Source: Pseudomonadota bacterium
Lineage (GTDB): Bacteria; Pseudomonadota; Gammaproteobacteria; Burkholderiales; Burkholderiaceae_C
Direction: 5' to 3'
Length of the DNA: 16,484 nucleotides
Assembly (NCBI GenBank): GCA_023410975.1
Contig: JAEYPG010000681.1
Span: 1-16,484, forward strand
The notes beneath the pieces are model-generated. The model worked only from the letters and a program-made list of their open reading frames with translations, did not search any database and was not told where the DNA came from. This document shows positions 1-8,117 of this stretch, piece after piece. A program made the position numbers and the translations under genes. Each line of letters opens with the position of its first letter. Positions within the stretch are counted from its first letter, which is position 1.

Positions 1-13
1 CCACCCGTCGTGG

Positions 14-120
14 CGGTCACGATCGCCGAAACCGGCGGTCACGATGCCGGACGCCACGTCAAAGTTGGCGTTCGGGACGCCGGTCACGATGGCCGAAATG
101 GCCGGTCACGATCGCCGAAA
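14..120. repeat. Four short direct repeats, probable insertion-sequence end
   Basis: A motif CGGTCACGATSGCCGAAA recurs at 14-31, 81-98 and 103-120, with a shortened copy at 36-50 (CGGTCACGATGCCGG). Closely spaced short repeats of this kind occur at the ends of IS21-family elements, where the transposase binds, so this may be the edge of an element lying left of the window. No transposase gene is visible here, so the family assignment is inference. Confidence 0.5.
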
Positions 121-208
121 TACGCAGGACTTCAAGCCCCGCCACCCCGGAGGTTGCTCGCTGGGCAGCGACGGACAGTATCGGCGCGGGGGACTGCGAA
201 AATGCGCG

Positions 209-466
209 ATGAGCAACATCACACCGCCTCCGGCCCAGCCGCGCAACCCACTCCATGGCATGACTCTGGAGATGATCGTCACAGCACTGGCCAACCATTA
301 CGGCTGGGCCGGTCTTGCCGAGCGGGTGCCCGTGCGCTGCTTCAGCAGCCAGCCCAGCGTGTCGTCGAGCCTGAAGTTCCTGCGCAAGACGCCGTGGGCG
401 CGCGAAAAGGTGGAAAGCCTTTACCTGTTCATGCTGCGCGAGCGCCGGCGTGAGCAGCGGGGTTGA
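209..466 (+). CDS. VF530 / DUF2132 family small protein
   Basis: An 85-residue protein matching the VF530 (DUF2132) family, small helical proteins reported as DNA-binding with no settled cellular role. The family core is almost complete: NPLHGMTLEMIV at residues 12-23, then HYGW, VRCF, and the hallmark SSLKFLRKTPWAREKVE, ending in a charged Arg/Glu tail. The frame is open further upstream to 44, but the family match begins only around residue 11 of this start, and the upstream part would translate repeat DNA, so I chose the ATG at 209. No clear ribosome binding site is seen, only a G-rich run at 187-192. It stands alone between repeat DNA and a gene-free stretch. Family assignment is strong; function is unknown. 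Confidence 0.85.
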   Translation: MSNITPPPAQPRNPLHGMTLEMIVTALANHYGWAGLAERVPVRCFSSQPSVSSSLKFLRKTPWAREKVESLYLFMLRERRREQRG

Positions 467-957
467 GAAGGATTGGGGCGGCTTCATGCTGCCACTTTGC
501 GCGACCCACTGCGACGCCTCGACCCCCGTTACTCGACTCAAGGCCACCAGCACCGGCTGGAACGCACCGTAGACATAACGCCGCGATGCCAATTTCTCGA
601 GCCTGCCGCGCGCCGATGTTGTCCCATGCCATGCGTGACGTGTTGCGTCTGGCTGCTGTCCAGACTGTCGCGGCCGACCCAACTTCGGTCGACTTCGACA
701 GCCCAGGTTTCGGATACGTGGCCCGGCGGCATCGATGGCCAACAGCATCCCTTTCCGGGTGCAGTCACTGGTCTCAGCCGCGACGAACGCGGTGTCGGAC
801 TCCCGCATGAGGTCCGAATGTTCGTAGGGTGCCGCGTCACCAAGCGAGCACCGGCTTGGTTATGGAGCGGACCGTGATCTGAGCGAGCTCAGCGGGCATG
901 CGCCGATTGGCAGTGGCATCCAGTGGCCAGTGTTATTCCCGGTTTGAGGTGCGCAGA
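467..957. other. Gene-free stretch, no recognisable content
   Basis: About 490 bp between the VF530 gene and the LysR gene. Several frames are open on both strands, but their translations are low-complexity Arg/Pro/Ser-rich strings with no family motif, as expected by chance in GC-rich DNA. I see no terminator with a T-tract, tRNA or clear repeat. It may be decayed sequence next to the insertion-sequence end on the left. Confidence 0.5.
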
Positions 958-1887
958 TCACGGTGCCGACAGTGAGCCGGCCGGGATCTGCGTTTCCCAG
1001 TAAGGCGGCGTGCCAAAGGCATCCCTGAGGCACTGCACGAAAGCCCGCAGCTTGGCCGAGGCGCGCTGCCCGTCCGGATGTGCCACGTAGATGGACTCCA
1101 CTGCGGCTTGCGGGCCAATGTCGATCACGTGCAGAGCGCCCGCGCGGATCGCGTCGCCGGCAATGAAGCTGGGCAGCAACGCAATGCCCAGCCCAGCCAC
1201 GGCCGCATCGCGCATGACATCGCCGTTGTTGACGCGCAGCCCCATGCCCGCACGTACAAGTTGCACCCCCTGCGGGCCCTCAAGGCGCCAGTCCGCCACG
1301 CCGCGGTTGGCGTAGAAGATGCCGCGATGGCGCTGCAACTCCTCCAGCGAGCGCGGCGTGCCGTGATGCTCCAGGTAGCCAGGTGCCGCTACCAGCAAGC
1401 GCCGGCTTGGCGCCAGTTCCCAGGCCACCAGGCGAGAGTCTTCCAGCGCCCCGTGGCGCACCACCGCGTCGAAACTGTCTGCGGCAGCATCCACGCGCCG
1501 ATCGTCGAGTTCCAGCGTCAACTCCAACTGCGGGTGCTGCTGCAGGAAAGGATAGAGCGCTGGCCCGAGATGCATGCGGCCGAAGGTGACCGGCGCCGAG
1601 ACCCGCAAGGGGCCGGACAGGGTGCCGCGCCGCTGCGCCATATCGGCCGTGGCCGCTTCCACCTCGCGCACGATGCGCACAGCCCGCTCCAGAAAGGCCG
1701 TCCCGTCCTCGGTCAGGCTGAGCTTGCGCGTCGTGCGGTGCAGCAGCGGCGCGCCCAGCGTGCGCTCCACCTCGGCCAGCCGATCGCTGACCACCGACTT
1801 CGACAGACCCAGCCGCCGCGCCGCTCCACTGATGGAGCCCGCCTCGGCCACAGCCACGAAGCTGGCGAGTCCATCGAGCTTCAGCAT
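958..1887 (-). CDS. LysR-family transcriptional regulator
   Basis: A 309-residue DNA-binding regulator with the standard LysR plan. An N-terminal winged helix-turn-helix lies at about residues 3-62 (FVAVAEAGSISGAARRLG, then the SKSVVSDRLAEVERTLG recognition region, then LLHRTTRKLSLTEDG), followed by a linker helix and a periplasmic-binding-like effector domain at about 90-295 (GPLRVSAPVTFGR marks its start). The sequence resembles the CrgA/AaeR-like group common in proteobacteria. The frame extends to an ATG at 1923, but starting at 1887 gives the usual LysR length and puts MLKLDGLASF at the N-terminus. It is divergent from the SDR gene with 104 bp between them, the arrangement in which LysR proteins typically control both themselves and the neighbour. 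The effector is unknown. Confidence 0.93.
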   Translation of the reverse strand: MLKLDGLASFVAVAEAGSISGAARRLGLSKSVVSDRLAEVERTLGAPLLHRTTRKLSLTEDGTAFLERAVRIVREVEAATADMAQRRGTLSGPLRVSAPVTFGRMHLGPALYPFLQQHPQLELTLELDDRRVDAAADSFDAVVRHGALEDSRLVAWELAPSRRLLVAAPGYLEHHGTPRSLEELQRHRGIFYANRGVADWRLEGPQGVQLVRAGMGLRVNNGDVMRDAAVAGLGIALLPSFIAGDAIRAGALHVIDIGPQAAVESIYVAHPDGQRASAKLRAFVQCLRDAFGTPPYWETQIPAGSLSAP

Positions 1888-1991
1888 TGTTCGGATTTCC
1901 CGGAAAGCAGGTCCATTTTCCACACTCTATTCCGAACGGTCTCAGCCACCCACACTGCTCCGCACACATCAACTTGCCTCAGGAGATCGCC
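1888..1991. promoter_or_regulatory. Divergent lysR-SDR control region with inverted repeats
   Basis: The intergenic region holds an inverted repeat GTTCGGA (1889-1895) / TCCGAAC (1931-1937) with 35 bp between the arms, and an 11-bp palindrome TTTCC-C-GGAAA at 1896-1906. Both lie next to the LysR start and are plausible LysR contact points, although a textbook T-N11-A box is not obvious. The SDR ribosome binding site AGGAG is at 1981-1985. No confident -35/-10 pair could be assigned by eye. Confidence 0.4.
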
Positions 1992-2759
1992 ATGGGACGC
2001 CTGTCCGGAAAAGTTGCCCTCATCACCGGCGCCAGTGCCGGCATCGGCCGCGCCACGGCGCGGCTCTTCGCTGCCGAAGGCGCGCACGCCGTGCTCGGGG
2101 CCCGCCGCCAACCCGAGCTTGATGACCTCGCCGCGGAGATCCGTGCCGCCGGTGGGCAAGCCGCCACCCTGGCCGGTGACGTGCGCTCGGAGGACTACGC
2201 CCGGGCACTGGTGGCACTGGCGGTGGAGCGCTTCGGCCGGCTGGACGTGGCCTTCAACAATGCCGGCACGCTGGGCGAAGGCGGACCGAGCACCTACGTG
2301 TCCGAGACGGGCTGGAGCGACACCCTGGCCGTCAACCTCACTGGAGCCTTTCTGGGCGCCAAGCACCAGATTGCCCAGATGCTGGCGCAAGGCACAGGCG
2401 GCTCGGTCATCTTCACCTCCACCTTCGTGGGCTACAGCTTCAGCTTCCCGGGCATGGCGGCCTACGCCGCCAGCAAGTCCGGGCTGATCGGCCTGACACA
2501 GGCCCTGGCCGCCGAGTTCGGCGCGCAGGGCGTGCGCGTCAACGCCGTCCTGCCCGGCGCGGTGGACACTGACATGTACCGGGCCAACAACCACACGCCC
2601 GAGTCGCAGGCTTTCGTGACGAGCCTGCACGCGCTTAAGCGCGTCGCCAAGCCGCAGGAACTGGCCCGCTCGGTCCTGTACCTGGCCTCGGACGACTCGG
2701 CCTTCGTCACCGGCACGGCATCGCTGGTGGACGGCGGCGTATCGATCACCCGCACCTGA
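1992..2759 (+). CDS. SDR-family NAD(P)-dependent oxidoreductase
   Basis: A 255-residue classical short-chain dehydrogenase/reductase with a Rossmann fold. The cofactor loop TGASAGIG is at residues 12-19, NNAG at 89-92, and the catalytic Ser143, Tyr158 and Lys162 are all present (SVIFTSTF, then YAASK), with VNAVLPGAVDTDM following the active site and VTGTASLVDGGVS near the C-terminus, as in this family. The Arg-Arg pair after the second strand (GARRQ, residues 37-40) suggests a preference for NADPH. The ATG at 1992 is preceded by AGGAG with a 6-bp gap; the open frame upstream lacks family similarity. The hydrolase gene begins 19 bp downstream, so the two probably form an operon under the divergent LysR regulator. 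The substrate cannot be read from the sequence. Confidence 0.95.
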   Translation: MGRLSGKVALITGASAGIGRATARLFAAEGAHAVLGARRQPELDDLAAEIRAAGGQAATLAGDVRSEDYARALVALAVERFGRLDVAFNNAGTLGEGGPSTYVSETGWSDTLAVNLTGAFLGAKHQIAQMLAQGTGGSVIFTSTFVGYSFSFPGMAAYAASKSGLIGLTQALAAEFGAQGVRVNAVLPGAVDTDMYRANNHTPESQAFVTSLHALKRVAKPQELARSVLYLASDDSAFVTGTASLVDGGVSITRT

Positions 2760-2778
2760 GCCGCCAAGGGAACAGATC

Positions 2779-3702
2779 ATGCTCAACGACTTCAGGCGCG
2801 CGCTCGGGGCCGGACTGCTCCTCCTGGCGGCCGCACTGCCGGCCCTGGCCCAGCCCGGGCCCTACCCGTCCACCTTCAAGTCCGCGCAGATCCCGACCCA
2901 GGGCGCCACGTTGCACGTGCGCATCGGCGGCAGGGGGCCGGCCGTGGTGCTGCTTCATGGCTTTGGCGATACCGGCGACATGTGGGCACCGATGGCGGCG
3001 GCCCTGGCCAAGGACCACCGTGTCGTCGTCCCCGACCTGCGCGGCATGGGGTTGTCCTCCAGGCCTGAGGGCGGCTACGACAAGAAAACACAGGCGGCCG
3101 ACATCCGCGCCGTGCTGGACAAGCTGGGCATCGGCAAGGCCCATGTCATCGGCCACGACATCGGCACGATGGTGGCCTACGCCTATGCGGCAAGCTACCC
3201 GGACAAGACCGCCACGCTGGTGGTGATGGACGCGCCGGTCCCTGGCATCCCGCCCTGGGAGCAGATCGTGCGGCTGCCGTTGCTGTGGCACTTCGACTTT
3301 GGCGGCAAGGACGCGCTGCGCCTGGTGCAGGGCCGTGAACGGATCTACCTGGACCGCTTTTGGAACGACTTCGCGGGCGACCCGCGCAAGATCGACGAAG
3401 GCACGCGCGCGCACTACGCCAGGCTCTATGCCCGTCCCGGCGCAATGCGCGCCGCGTTTGCCCAATTCCAATCGATCCGCAAGGACGCGCAGGACAATGC
3501 CGAACTCATGCAAACCAGGCTGACCATGCCGGTGTTGGCCATAGGCGGCGAAAAGTCCTTTGGCGCCAACGAGGCGGTGGTGATGCGCAGTGCCGCTTCG
3601 GACGTGACGGAACTGGTCGTGCCGGGCGCCGGCCATTGGCTGATGGAAGAGGCACCCGCCGCGACGGTCAAGGCGGTGCAGGAATTCCTGGCGTCAAGGT
3701 AG
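2779..3702 (+). CDS. Exported alpha/beta hydrolase (epoxide hydrolase / dehalogenase-like)
   Basis: A 307-residue alpha/beta-fold hydrolase with a likely signal peptide: a basic start, a hydrophobic stretch at residues 9-22, and an ALA-Q cleavage site near residue 24, which suggests periplasmic location. The oxyanion motif HGFG is at 60-63 and DLRGMGLSS at 86-94. The nucleophile elbow GHDIG at 125-129 carries Asp127 rather than Ser, placing it with the epoxide hydrolase, haloalkane and fluoroacetate dehalogenase group. His286 (GAGHWLMEE) is the probable base. A purine-rich AAGGGAA site lies 6 bp before the ATG. It follows the SDR gene by 19 bp; a hydrolase plus reductase under one LysR regulator fits degradation of a xenobiotic or epoxide-like compound, but this is inference. 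Confidence 0.92.
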   Translation: MLNDFRRALGAGLLLLAAALPALAQPGPYPSTFKSAQIPTQGATLHVRIGGRGPAVVLLHGFGDTGDMWAPMAAALAKDHRVVVPDLRGMGLSSRPEGGYDKKTQAADIRAVLDKLGIGKAHVIGHDIGTMVAYAYAASYPDKTATLVVMDAPVPGIPPWEQIVRLPLLWHFDFGGKDALRLVQGRERIYLDRFWNDFAGDPRKIDEGTRAHYARLYARPGAMRAAFAQFQSIRKDAQDNAELMQTRLTMPVLAIGGEKSFGANEAVVMRSAASDVTELVVPGAGHWLMEEAPAATVKAVQEFLASR

Positions 3703-4258
3703 GGATCGCGGGGTTCGAAGGCTTGGAGCGGTCTCAGTGGCTTGGGTTTCACGGCACTGGGAGCGCACTGCACGACACGTGTCTGGTGCTCTGCAGCCGC
3801 AGCGCATGGGCAGCCGCTCTCTTCTGTCCAGCGAGATTGCCACGTGGGAAGATCACCGCAACGCCAGCCATGCCACGATCGACTGGCGCTCCACCACCGC
3901 TGACGCCCGCACCAAGCCAACTGCCTTTGCCCCACAGTGTGACCGTGACAGGGCATTGAATGGGTATCCCACGGCCCCTGGGCGTGTCTTCGGTTTGCTA
4001 CCAGCCACGATGACGCCGCCTCATTGGGAACACAAAACCCACGGACCGGCCTGCTGCTGCCAACGCTCCAGTTGAACAGGAACGCGTCCGTTCAAAAGGT
4101 GTCATCGAGTACCGCAAACCGCTCCAGCGAGGCTCCTGGTTTGACAAAAGGTCGCGACAGATCGTTGCCTCGCCGAGGTAAGAGATCAGGAAGGACGCCA
4201 TGGATTGCGGACTGCAAAACAGAGGTTTGTTTGCGACTCCAATGGCCAGCTTGGCTCT

Positions 4259-4339
4259 GCACAAAAGCTCTCACAGATCAGCGTTGACACACTGCAGTGG
4301 CCGCGGCATCGCTCCACTGTTCTGCACAAAAGTTCTCAC
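4259..4339 (+). repeat. Two iteron-like 16-mers away from the main origin
   Basis: GCACAAAAGCTCTCAC at 4259-4274 is identical to the first iteron of the origin (8182-8197), and GCACAAAAGTTCTCAC at 4324-4339 differs by one base. Both point the same way as the origin iterons. They are 65 bp apart start to start, about six helical turns. Exact identity over 16 bases makes chance very unlikely, so these are probably binding sites for the same Rep protein or relics of a duplicated origin. Confidence 0.8.
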
Positions 4340-4670
4340 GGCTGCGATTGCGGTTACGTCCGCATGACCGGTCAAGGACACCCTTCACCCAGGCCAGACT
4401 GGCCGATCCAGCTGGGTCTTGAATCTAAGTTGTTGATTTATAAGGCCGCTATACTATAGCAACACACATTTTGAACCGACGACGATGACGCCGGACGTCA
4501 CTTGCCGACACAAGCGGTGTTGTCCCTTCGCAGCCCAGGGCTCGAAGTTTGACGGCAGGCGGTCGCGCGACGCTTCAGACAATTCTTGAGCATCGTCGAC
4601 GTTGTGCCGCCGCATCACAGCACGACGCGCATTGACCTCGGATCACGCAGAACATGGGATGCGACCATGG

Positions 4671-4683
4671 GTACGGTCCGTAC
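4671..4683. promoter_or_regulatory. Perfect 13-bp palindrome, candidate protein-binding site
   Basis: GTACGG-T-CCGTAC has two perfect 6-bp arms around one central base. It lies in the gene-poor stretch between the remote iteron pair and the parAB operon. It could be a partition (parS-type) or other regulator site, but only one copy was noticed in the window, so its function is not established. Confidence 0.25.
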
Positions 4684-5675
4684 AGTTCCTCATCGGACAG
4701 CGCCTACAAGGATGGGCGGGGACGGAGTCCCGATACCAGTGACCTCGCTGTCCTGACGAGCCTGCCCCCGAGTTTCGGGCCACCAATGGCGGCCTTTCAG
4801 TAGGGAACGGACCCTTTTCTTAAATGCCCGCGTTCGCCCTGACCGCAACCGCATGCCCGGCTCGCTTCACTGGCTGGAAGCTGCCACGCTTGAGAAACAG
4901 GATCTATCAAAGTGGAAGCCAAGCGACGTAGCTGAATCTCTTCCACACCGCTGTACATGCGTATTCGCACTGGGCAGTTCGGGATTGGAGGAGCGGGCGT
5001 GGGGCACGCCCAATAGGTTGAAACTTGTGATGGGCAAGAGTTGGCTCAGACCCATGGCGCTGTTGCTCCCCATCGGAATGCATTTGTCGCTGCGCGGTGC
5101 TTCCGTGTTTCATGGGGGAAAGGTCCGTGCATTTCCCGGCCAGCCCACACTCCAAACCGCTGTTGTTGAGCAACATCGCAGCTTGTGGTGCCCGCTACAC
5201 ATCGCCCGACACATGAGCTGCGGCAAGCAAACCTTCCCGGCCCGACGCGCAGTACCGCAAGTTCCTCAACATGGATCGGCTGGCCGCGCACAACGGTGCG
5301 GTGTGTGGGCTGCCACGGAAGCTGAGGTAGCTGTGGCACCGCCCCCGCCGAGACGGCACGCCAAACTTTGCCTCGAATCCTCCCGCACCGATGGTTCAGA
5401 AGGATGCGTTCCACGCCGGCACCACCGCAGTTCAAAACCTATCGACCATGGGCACCATCCGCGCCGAGCCTTGCCGCAGTGCATGCGCCATCTGGTCGCC
5501 TGCCTGCTGGATCTTGACGCAGACACTGGAGTGGCCGGCACCGTGTACAGAGCGACAGCCCCCGGCGCCCTCATATACGGTTCAGATCGTCCCGCGCACC
5601 ACACCGGCCTGCTTGGGGTTTTGCAAACGGCCCTACTGCGTGGGCTCGCATCGCTCACGGCGGAGCCCCTGCGAG

Positions 5676-5703
5676 GCAAAAAAGAGGGCCGCATGGCCCT
5701 CTT
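5676..5703 (-). terminator. Rho-independent terminator of the parAB operon
   Basis: A hairpin with arms AAGAGGGCC (5682-5690) and GGCCCTCTT (5695-5703) closes on a 4-base loop. Read on the minus strand the stem is followed by a run of six T (complement of 5678-5683), the classic intrinsic terminator. It lies about 20 bp after the parB stop codon. Confidence 0.9.
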
Positions 5704-5723
5704 GGTTTTGTCGTGCGGATGCT

Positions 5724-6677
5724 TCACTCGTCTTTGGCGAGATTGCGCAAGAGCTCCTCGATGGCCTGGGCTGCCCGGACCTGATCCTCAGCGGACTTGA
5801 AACGCACCACCACACGGTTGCCACTGGCCAGCACATCGCAGAAGGTCTTGCGTCCGCTGCGGATGACCACCGGTGTTGCGGGAGCAGCCCGCGGTTTCGG
5901 TACTCCCTCGCGGAACATCGCGACGGCCTTGGACTGGTCAATCTGCTTCTCGATGACCAGCCGGATGGCCTGCGTGACCCGCTCCGGCTGGTCAGCGGCG
6001 TATTGCGCCAGTCCCTGAGCCAAGTTGGCACCCACGGCACTTGGGCTGGCCGCAATAAGCTCCAGTGCCTGGGCAGGCAGCCGCTCGAAGCTGAACAACT
6101 GGGTTACGAGCGAGCGGCTGACGCCTGCCTTCTTCGCTAGGGCCTCCTGCGACATCCCGCTGGCACGGCGGATCTGCTCGAACCCCAGGTACTTGTGAAA
6201 GTCTGGAATCTCCGGCGCCAGGAAGTTGTCGAAGAACACAAGGGCCATCGCCTCATCATCGGCGTAGTCCTTGATGACGGCATCAATCTCTTCCCGGTTC
6301 AGGCGCCGGAACGCCTCAGCCCGATGGTGCCCCGCAACGATCTCGTAACTGCCCTCCCCGGCCGTGCGCACCACCACCGGCGTGGCCAGCGCGTTGTGCT
6401 CAAGATTGGCGCGCAGGTTCTCAACCCGCGTCTCATCCAGGCCGGCGGTTTGGAAACGGCTGGGCCGCAAGGCGTCGAGCCGCAGCACAACCGGGCGGCC
6501 AGCCCGGCTCTCGAGTTCCTGCACCTTGGTTTGCAGTTGCTGGTAGCCGGCGGAAAGCTGCGCCAGCTGTACCGGCGCGCCGATGGCACCAGTGCCGCGC
6601 GGGCGCAGCGTCACCGGCGCCGCGTCCTGCAGCATCGCCGTGATACCGCTGAGATGGGACTTCACACCCTTGGACAT
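5724..6677 (-). CDS. parB: ParB-family partition protein
   Basis: A 317-residue ParB-type DNA-binding protein that with ParA would segregate the replicon by binding a centromere site. An N-terminal region with a short coiled-coil-like segment (about 38-58) precedes the ParB N-terminal domain: box I LRANLEHNALATPVVVR at 88-104 and box II YEIVAGHHRAEAFRRL at 111-126. A helix-turn-helix follows at about 175-196 (MSQEALAKKAGVSRSLVTQL), and the C-terminal 50 residues may dimerise. Box II reads GHHR where chromosomal ParB proteins have GERR. The ATG at 6677 has GGAGGA upstream inside the end of parA and lies one base after the parA stop, so translation is probably coupled. The frame extends to 6710, but this start is better supported. 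Confidence 0.93.
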   Translation of the reverse strand: MSKGVKSHLSGITAMLQDAAPVTLRPRGTGAIGAPVQLAQLSAGYQQLQTKVQELESRAGRPVVLRLDALRPSRFQTAGLDETRVENLRANLEHNALATPVVVRTAGEGSYEIVAGHHRAEAFRRLNREEIDAVIKDYADDEAMALVFFDNFLAPEIPDFHKYLGFEQIRRASGMSQEALAKKAGVSRSLVTQLFSFERLPAQALELIAASPSAVGANLAQGLAQYAADQPERVTQAIRLVIEKQIDQSKAVAMFREGVPKPRAAPATPVVIRSGRKTFCDVLASGNRVVVRFKSAEDQVRAAQAIEELLRNLAKDE

Positions 6678-6678
6678 G

Positions 6679-7932
6679 TCATTCCTCCGAAACCGGCTCG
6701 TTCCATACATGGCGGCGCGTCATCAGGTCCACCTCGTCGACGAACTTGTCGAACGCCACCCGGGCGCGCTCATAGGTCTTGGCCGACCCGACGTATTTTT
6801 CGACGTCGTACACCGTCGCCAGCTCGGTGCCGCTGGTCTTGATCGCCTCCGTCAGCGGCAGCTCGCTGCTCATCACGTACTGTCCGTAGAACATGCGGAT
6901 CCACTTGAGCATTTCCTGCACGCGGCCCTTGTGTGACTCGACCATGCTCGGCACGACGCCCAGCCAGGCAAAGAGCCGTTCGCGGTCCGACACCCGGCGC
7001 ATCGTCTCGGCCAGGTCGGTGAACATGTTCCAGAACTGCACCGAGCTCTGCAGGCTCAGCCCCTCGGGCACCACCGGCAGCACCAACGCGTCCGAGGCCC
7101 AGTATGCGTTCATGGTCAGGTACGACAGCGCTGGCGGCAGATCGAGAATGATGTAGTCGTACTCGCTGCGCAGCGGCGCCAGCGCATGGCTGAGCACTTC
7201 CAGGAAGTTGAACTGCTTGCCTTCGCGCTGGGCCTCCATGGAGCGCAGGGGCAGATAGAACTCCGACGCGAAGAGGCTGGTAGAGCCCGCGATGAGGTCT
7301 ACCCCACTCCAGTACGTAGGCCGGATCGATTCCGCCAGCGAGGCCCGGTACCCCTCTGTTCCCGGAGCCCGCGTCACCGGCTCTACCGTCTCCTCCGCGC
7401 TGACGTCGCCTGGGTTGGACCCCATCACCGCCGTGGCGCTGCCTTGCGGATCAAGGTCGACGAGCAGCACGGAATACGACTTGAGCGACAGCCCCTGCGC
7501 CAGCGAGGTCGCCAGCGTCGTCTTGCCGATCCCGCCCTTGAACAGGCCCACGGAGATCACGCTGCCGGGTTGCCCTTCCTGCCGCACGTAGCGACGCCCG
7601 CCGACATGCCGCACCCAGTCGATCGTCTCCTCCAGCGAGAAGGAGCGGTGCTGCGCGATCTTGTTGCCTGACGCGTCGGTCACCAGGCCATTGGCCAGGC
7701 CAAACTCTGCGGACTTCTCAAGCAGGCGCAGCATCGCTGCGTGGGACTTACCGCACAGCGCAGCCAGCTGCGTCGCGTTGAACTTGGGCGCACGCTTCTC
7801 GCCGGTGGGCCGGTAGATCGCCGAGCGGATGCGCTCCATCATGGAGCTGATCTGGAAATCCAGCTGATTGAGATCGTCCAGAGTCACGCCGCGGGTAAGG
7901 GAAGGTGTGTCAGGCATCGGATCAGCTGCCAT
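6679..7932 (-). CDS. parA: ParA partition ATPase, long type with N-terminal HTH
   Basis: A 417-residue deviant Walker-A ATPase of the type Ia group (P1 ParA / SopA-like). The deviant Walker A motif KGGIGKTT is at 132-139 with signature Lys132 and Lys137, the A' motif DLDPQGSAT at 159-167, and Walker B IILDLPP at 261-267. The first 110 residues hold a helix-turn-helix-like segment (FNATQLAALCGKSHAAMLRLLEK, 51-73, with a wing to about 110), as expected for ParA proteins that also repress their own operon. AAGGA precedes the ATG at 7932 and the upstream DNA is A+T-rich. It is transcribed with parB and divergent from rep across the origin. Confidence 0.96.
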   Translation of the reverse strand: MAADPMPDTPSLTRGVTLDDLNQLDFQISSMMERIRSAIYRPTGEKRAPKFNATQLAALCGKSHAAMLRLLEKSAEFGLANGLVTDASGNKIAQHRSFSLEETIDWVRHVGGRRYVRQEGQPGSVISVGLFKGGIGKTTLATSLAQGLSLKSYSVLLVDLDPQGSATAVMGSNPGDVSAEETVEPVTRAPGTEGYRASLAESIRPTYWSGVDLIAGSTSLFASEFYLPLRSMEAQREGKQFNFLEVLSHALAPLRSEYDYIILDLPPALSYLTMNAYWASDALVLPVVPEGLSLQSSVQFWNMFTDLAETMRRVSDRERLFAWLGVVPSMVESHKGRVQEMLKWIRMFYGQYVMSSELPLTEAIKTSGTELATVYDVEKYVGSAKTYERARVAFDKFVDEVDLMTRRHVWNEPVSEE

Positions 7933-8011
7933 ATTTTTCCTTTTCGAAGATAAATTGTTTTTGCGGTGGCATTTTTGTCTTCGGCAACCGTTTCTGAGCG
8001 GTCCGCACTAT

Positions 8012-8046
8012 ACGTTGATGCAAAGCCATCAGGTTGTCGCATAAGC
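8012..8046 (+). repeat. Composite origin repeat, copy 1
   Basis: ACGTTGATGCA (8012-8022) and TTGTCGCATAAGC (8034-8046) occur in the same order here and at 8330-8362, with 11 and 9 bp between the two blocks. The two copies bracket the iteron array 318 bp apart. They may be host-factor, ParA or Rep operator sites. Confidence 0.7.
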
Positions 8047-8085
8047 ACAACAGCAAACGATCCGTGCGGTACTCCATGAGCAGTG

Positions 8086-8100
8086 TGGTGCCCGGCACCA
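8086..8100. repeat. Perfect inverted repeat in origin
   Basis: TGGTGCC-C-GGCACCA is a 15-bp palindrome with perfect 7-bp arms. It lies between the parA leader and the iterons, a position suited to a Rep, ParA or ParB operator or centromere half. Which protein binds it is unknown. Confidence 0.5.
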
Positions 8101-8117
8101 TGCCGGCCGCCAGACCG

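Larger units (their letters stand above)
3703..5675. other. Gene-poor stretch of about 2 kb with palindromes
   Basis: No frame on either strand gives a recognisable family; the longest (4853-5800 plus) yields Arg/Cys/His-rich sequence typical of a chance reading of GC-rich DNA. Visible structure includes perfect short palindromes GACACGTGTC (3774-3783) and TGACCGGTCA (4365-4374), a spaced repeat TGACG-N5-CGTCA (4486-4500), GTACGG-T-CCGTAC (4671-4683), two iteron-like 16-mers (4259-4339), and a locally A+T-rich patch at 4421-4471 in otherwise GC-rich DNA. Given its place just beyond parB on a replicon, part of it may serve replication or partition, for example as a centromere, or it may be decayed DNA. 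Confidence 0.5.

Noticed and set aside
59..808. Minus-strand frame of 249 codons across the VF530 gene
   Set aside because: It overlaps a recognisable VF530 gene on the other strand and has no similarity to known families.
1078..2487. Long plus-strand frame of 469 codons opposite the LysR gene
   Set aside because: It is antisense to a clear LysR gene and then overlaps the SDR gene in another frame; the translation is Arg/Pro/Ala-rich without any family motif.
3774..3783. GACACGTGTC as a chromosomal parS site
   Set aside because: It shares only the CACGTG core with the universal parS; the flanking TTT/AAA bases needed for recognition differ.
4853..5800. Plus-strand frame of 315 codons before parB
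   Set aside because: It runs into parB on the opposite strand and across its terminator; composition is Cys/His/Arg-rich and atypical of protein.
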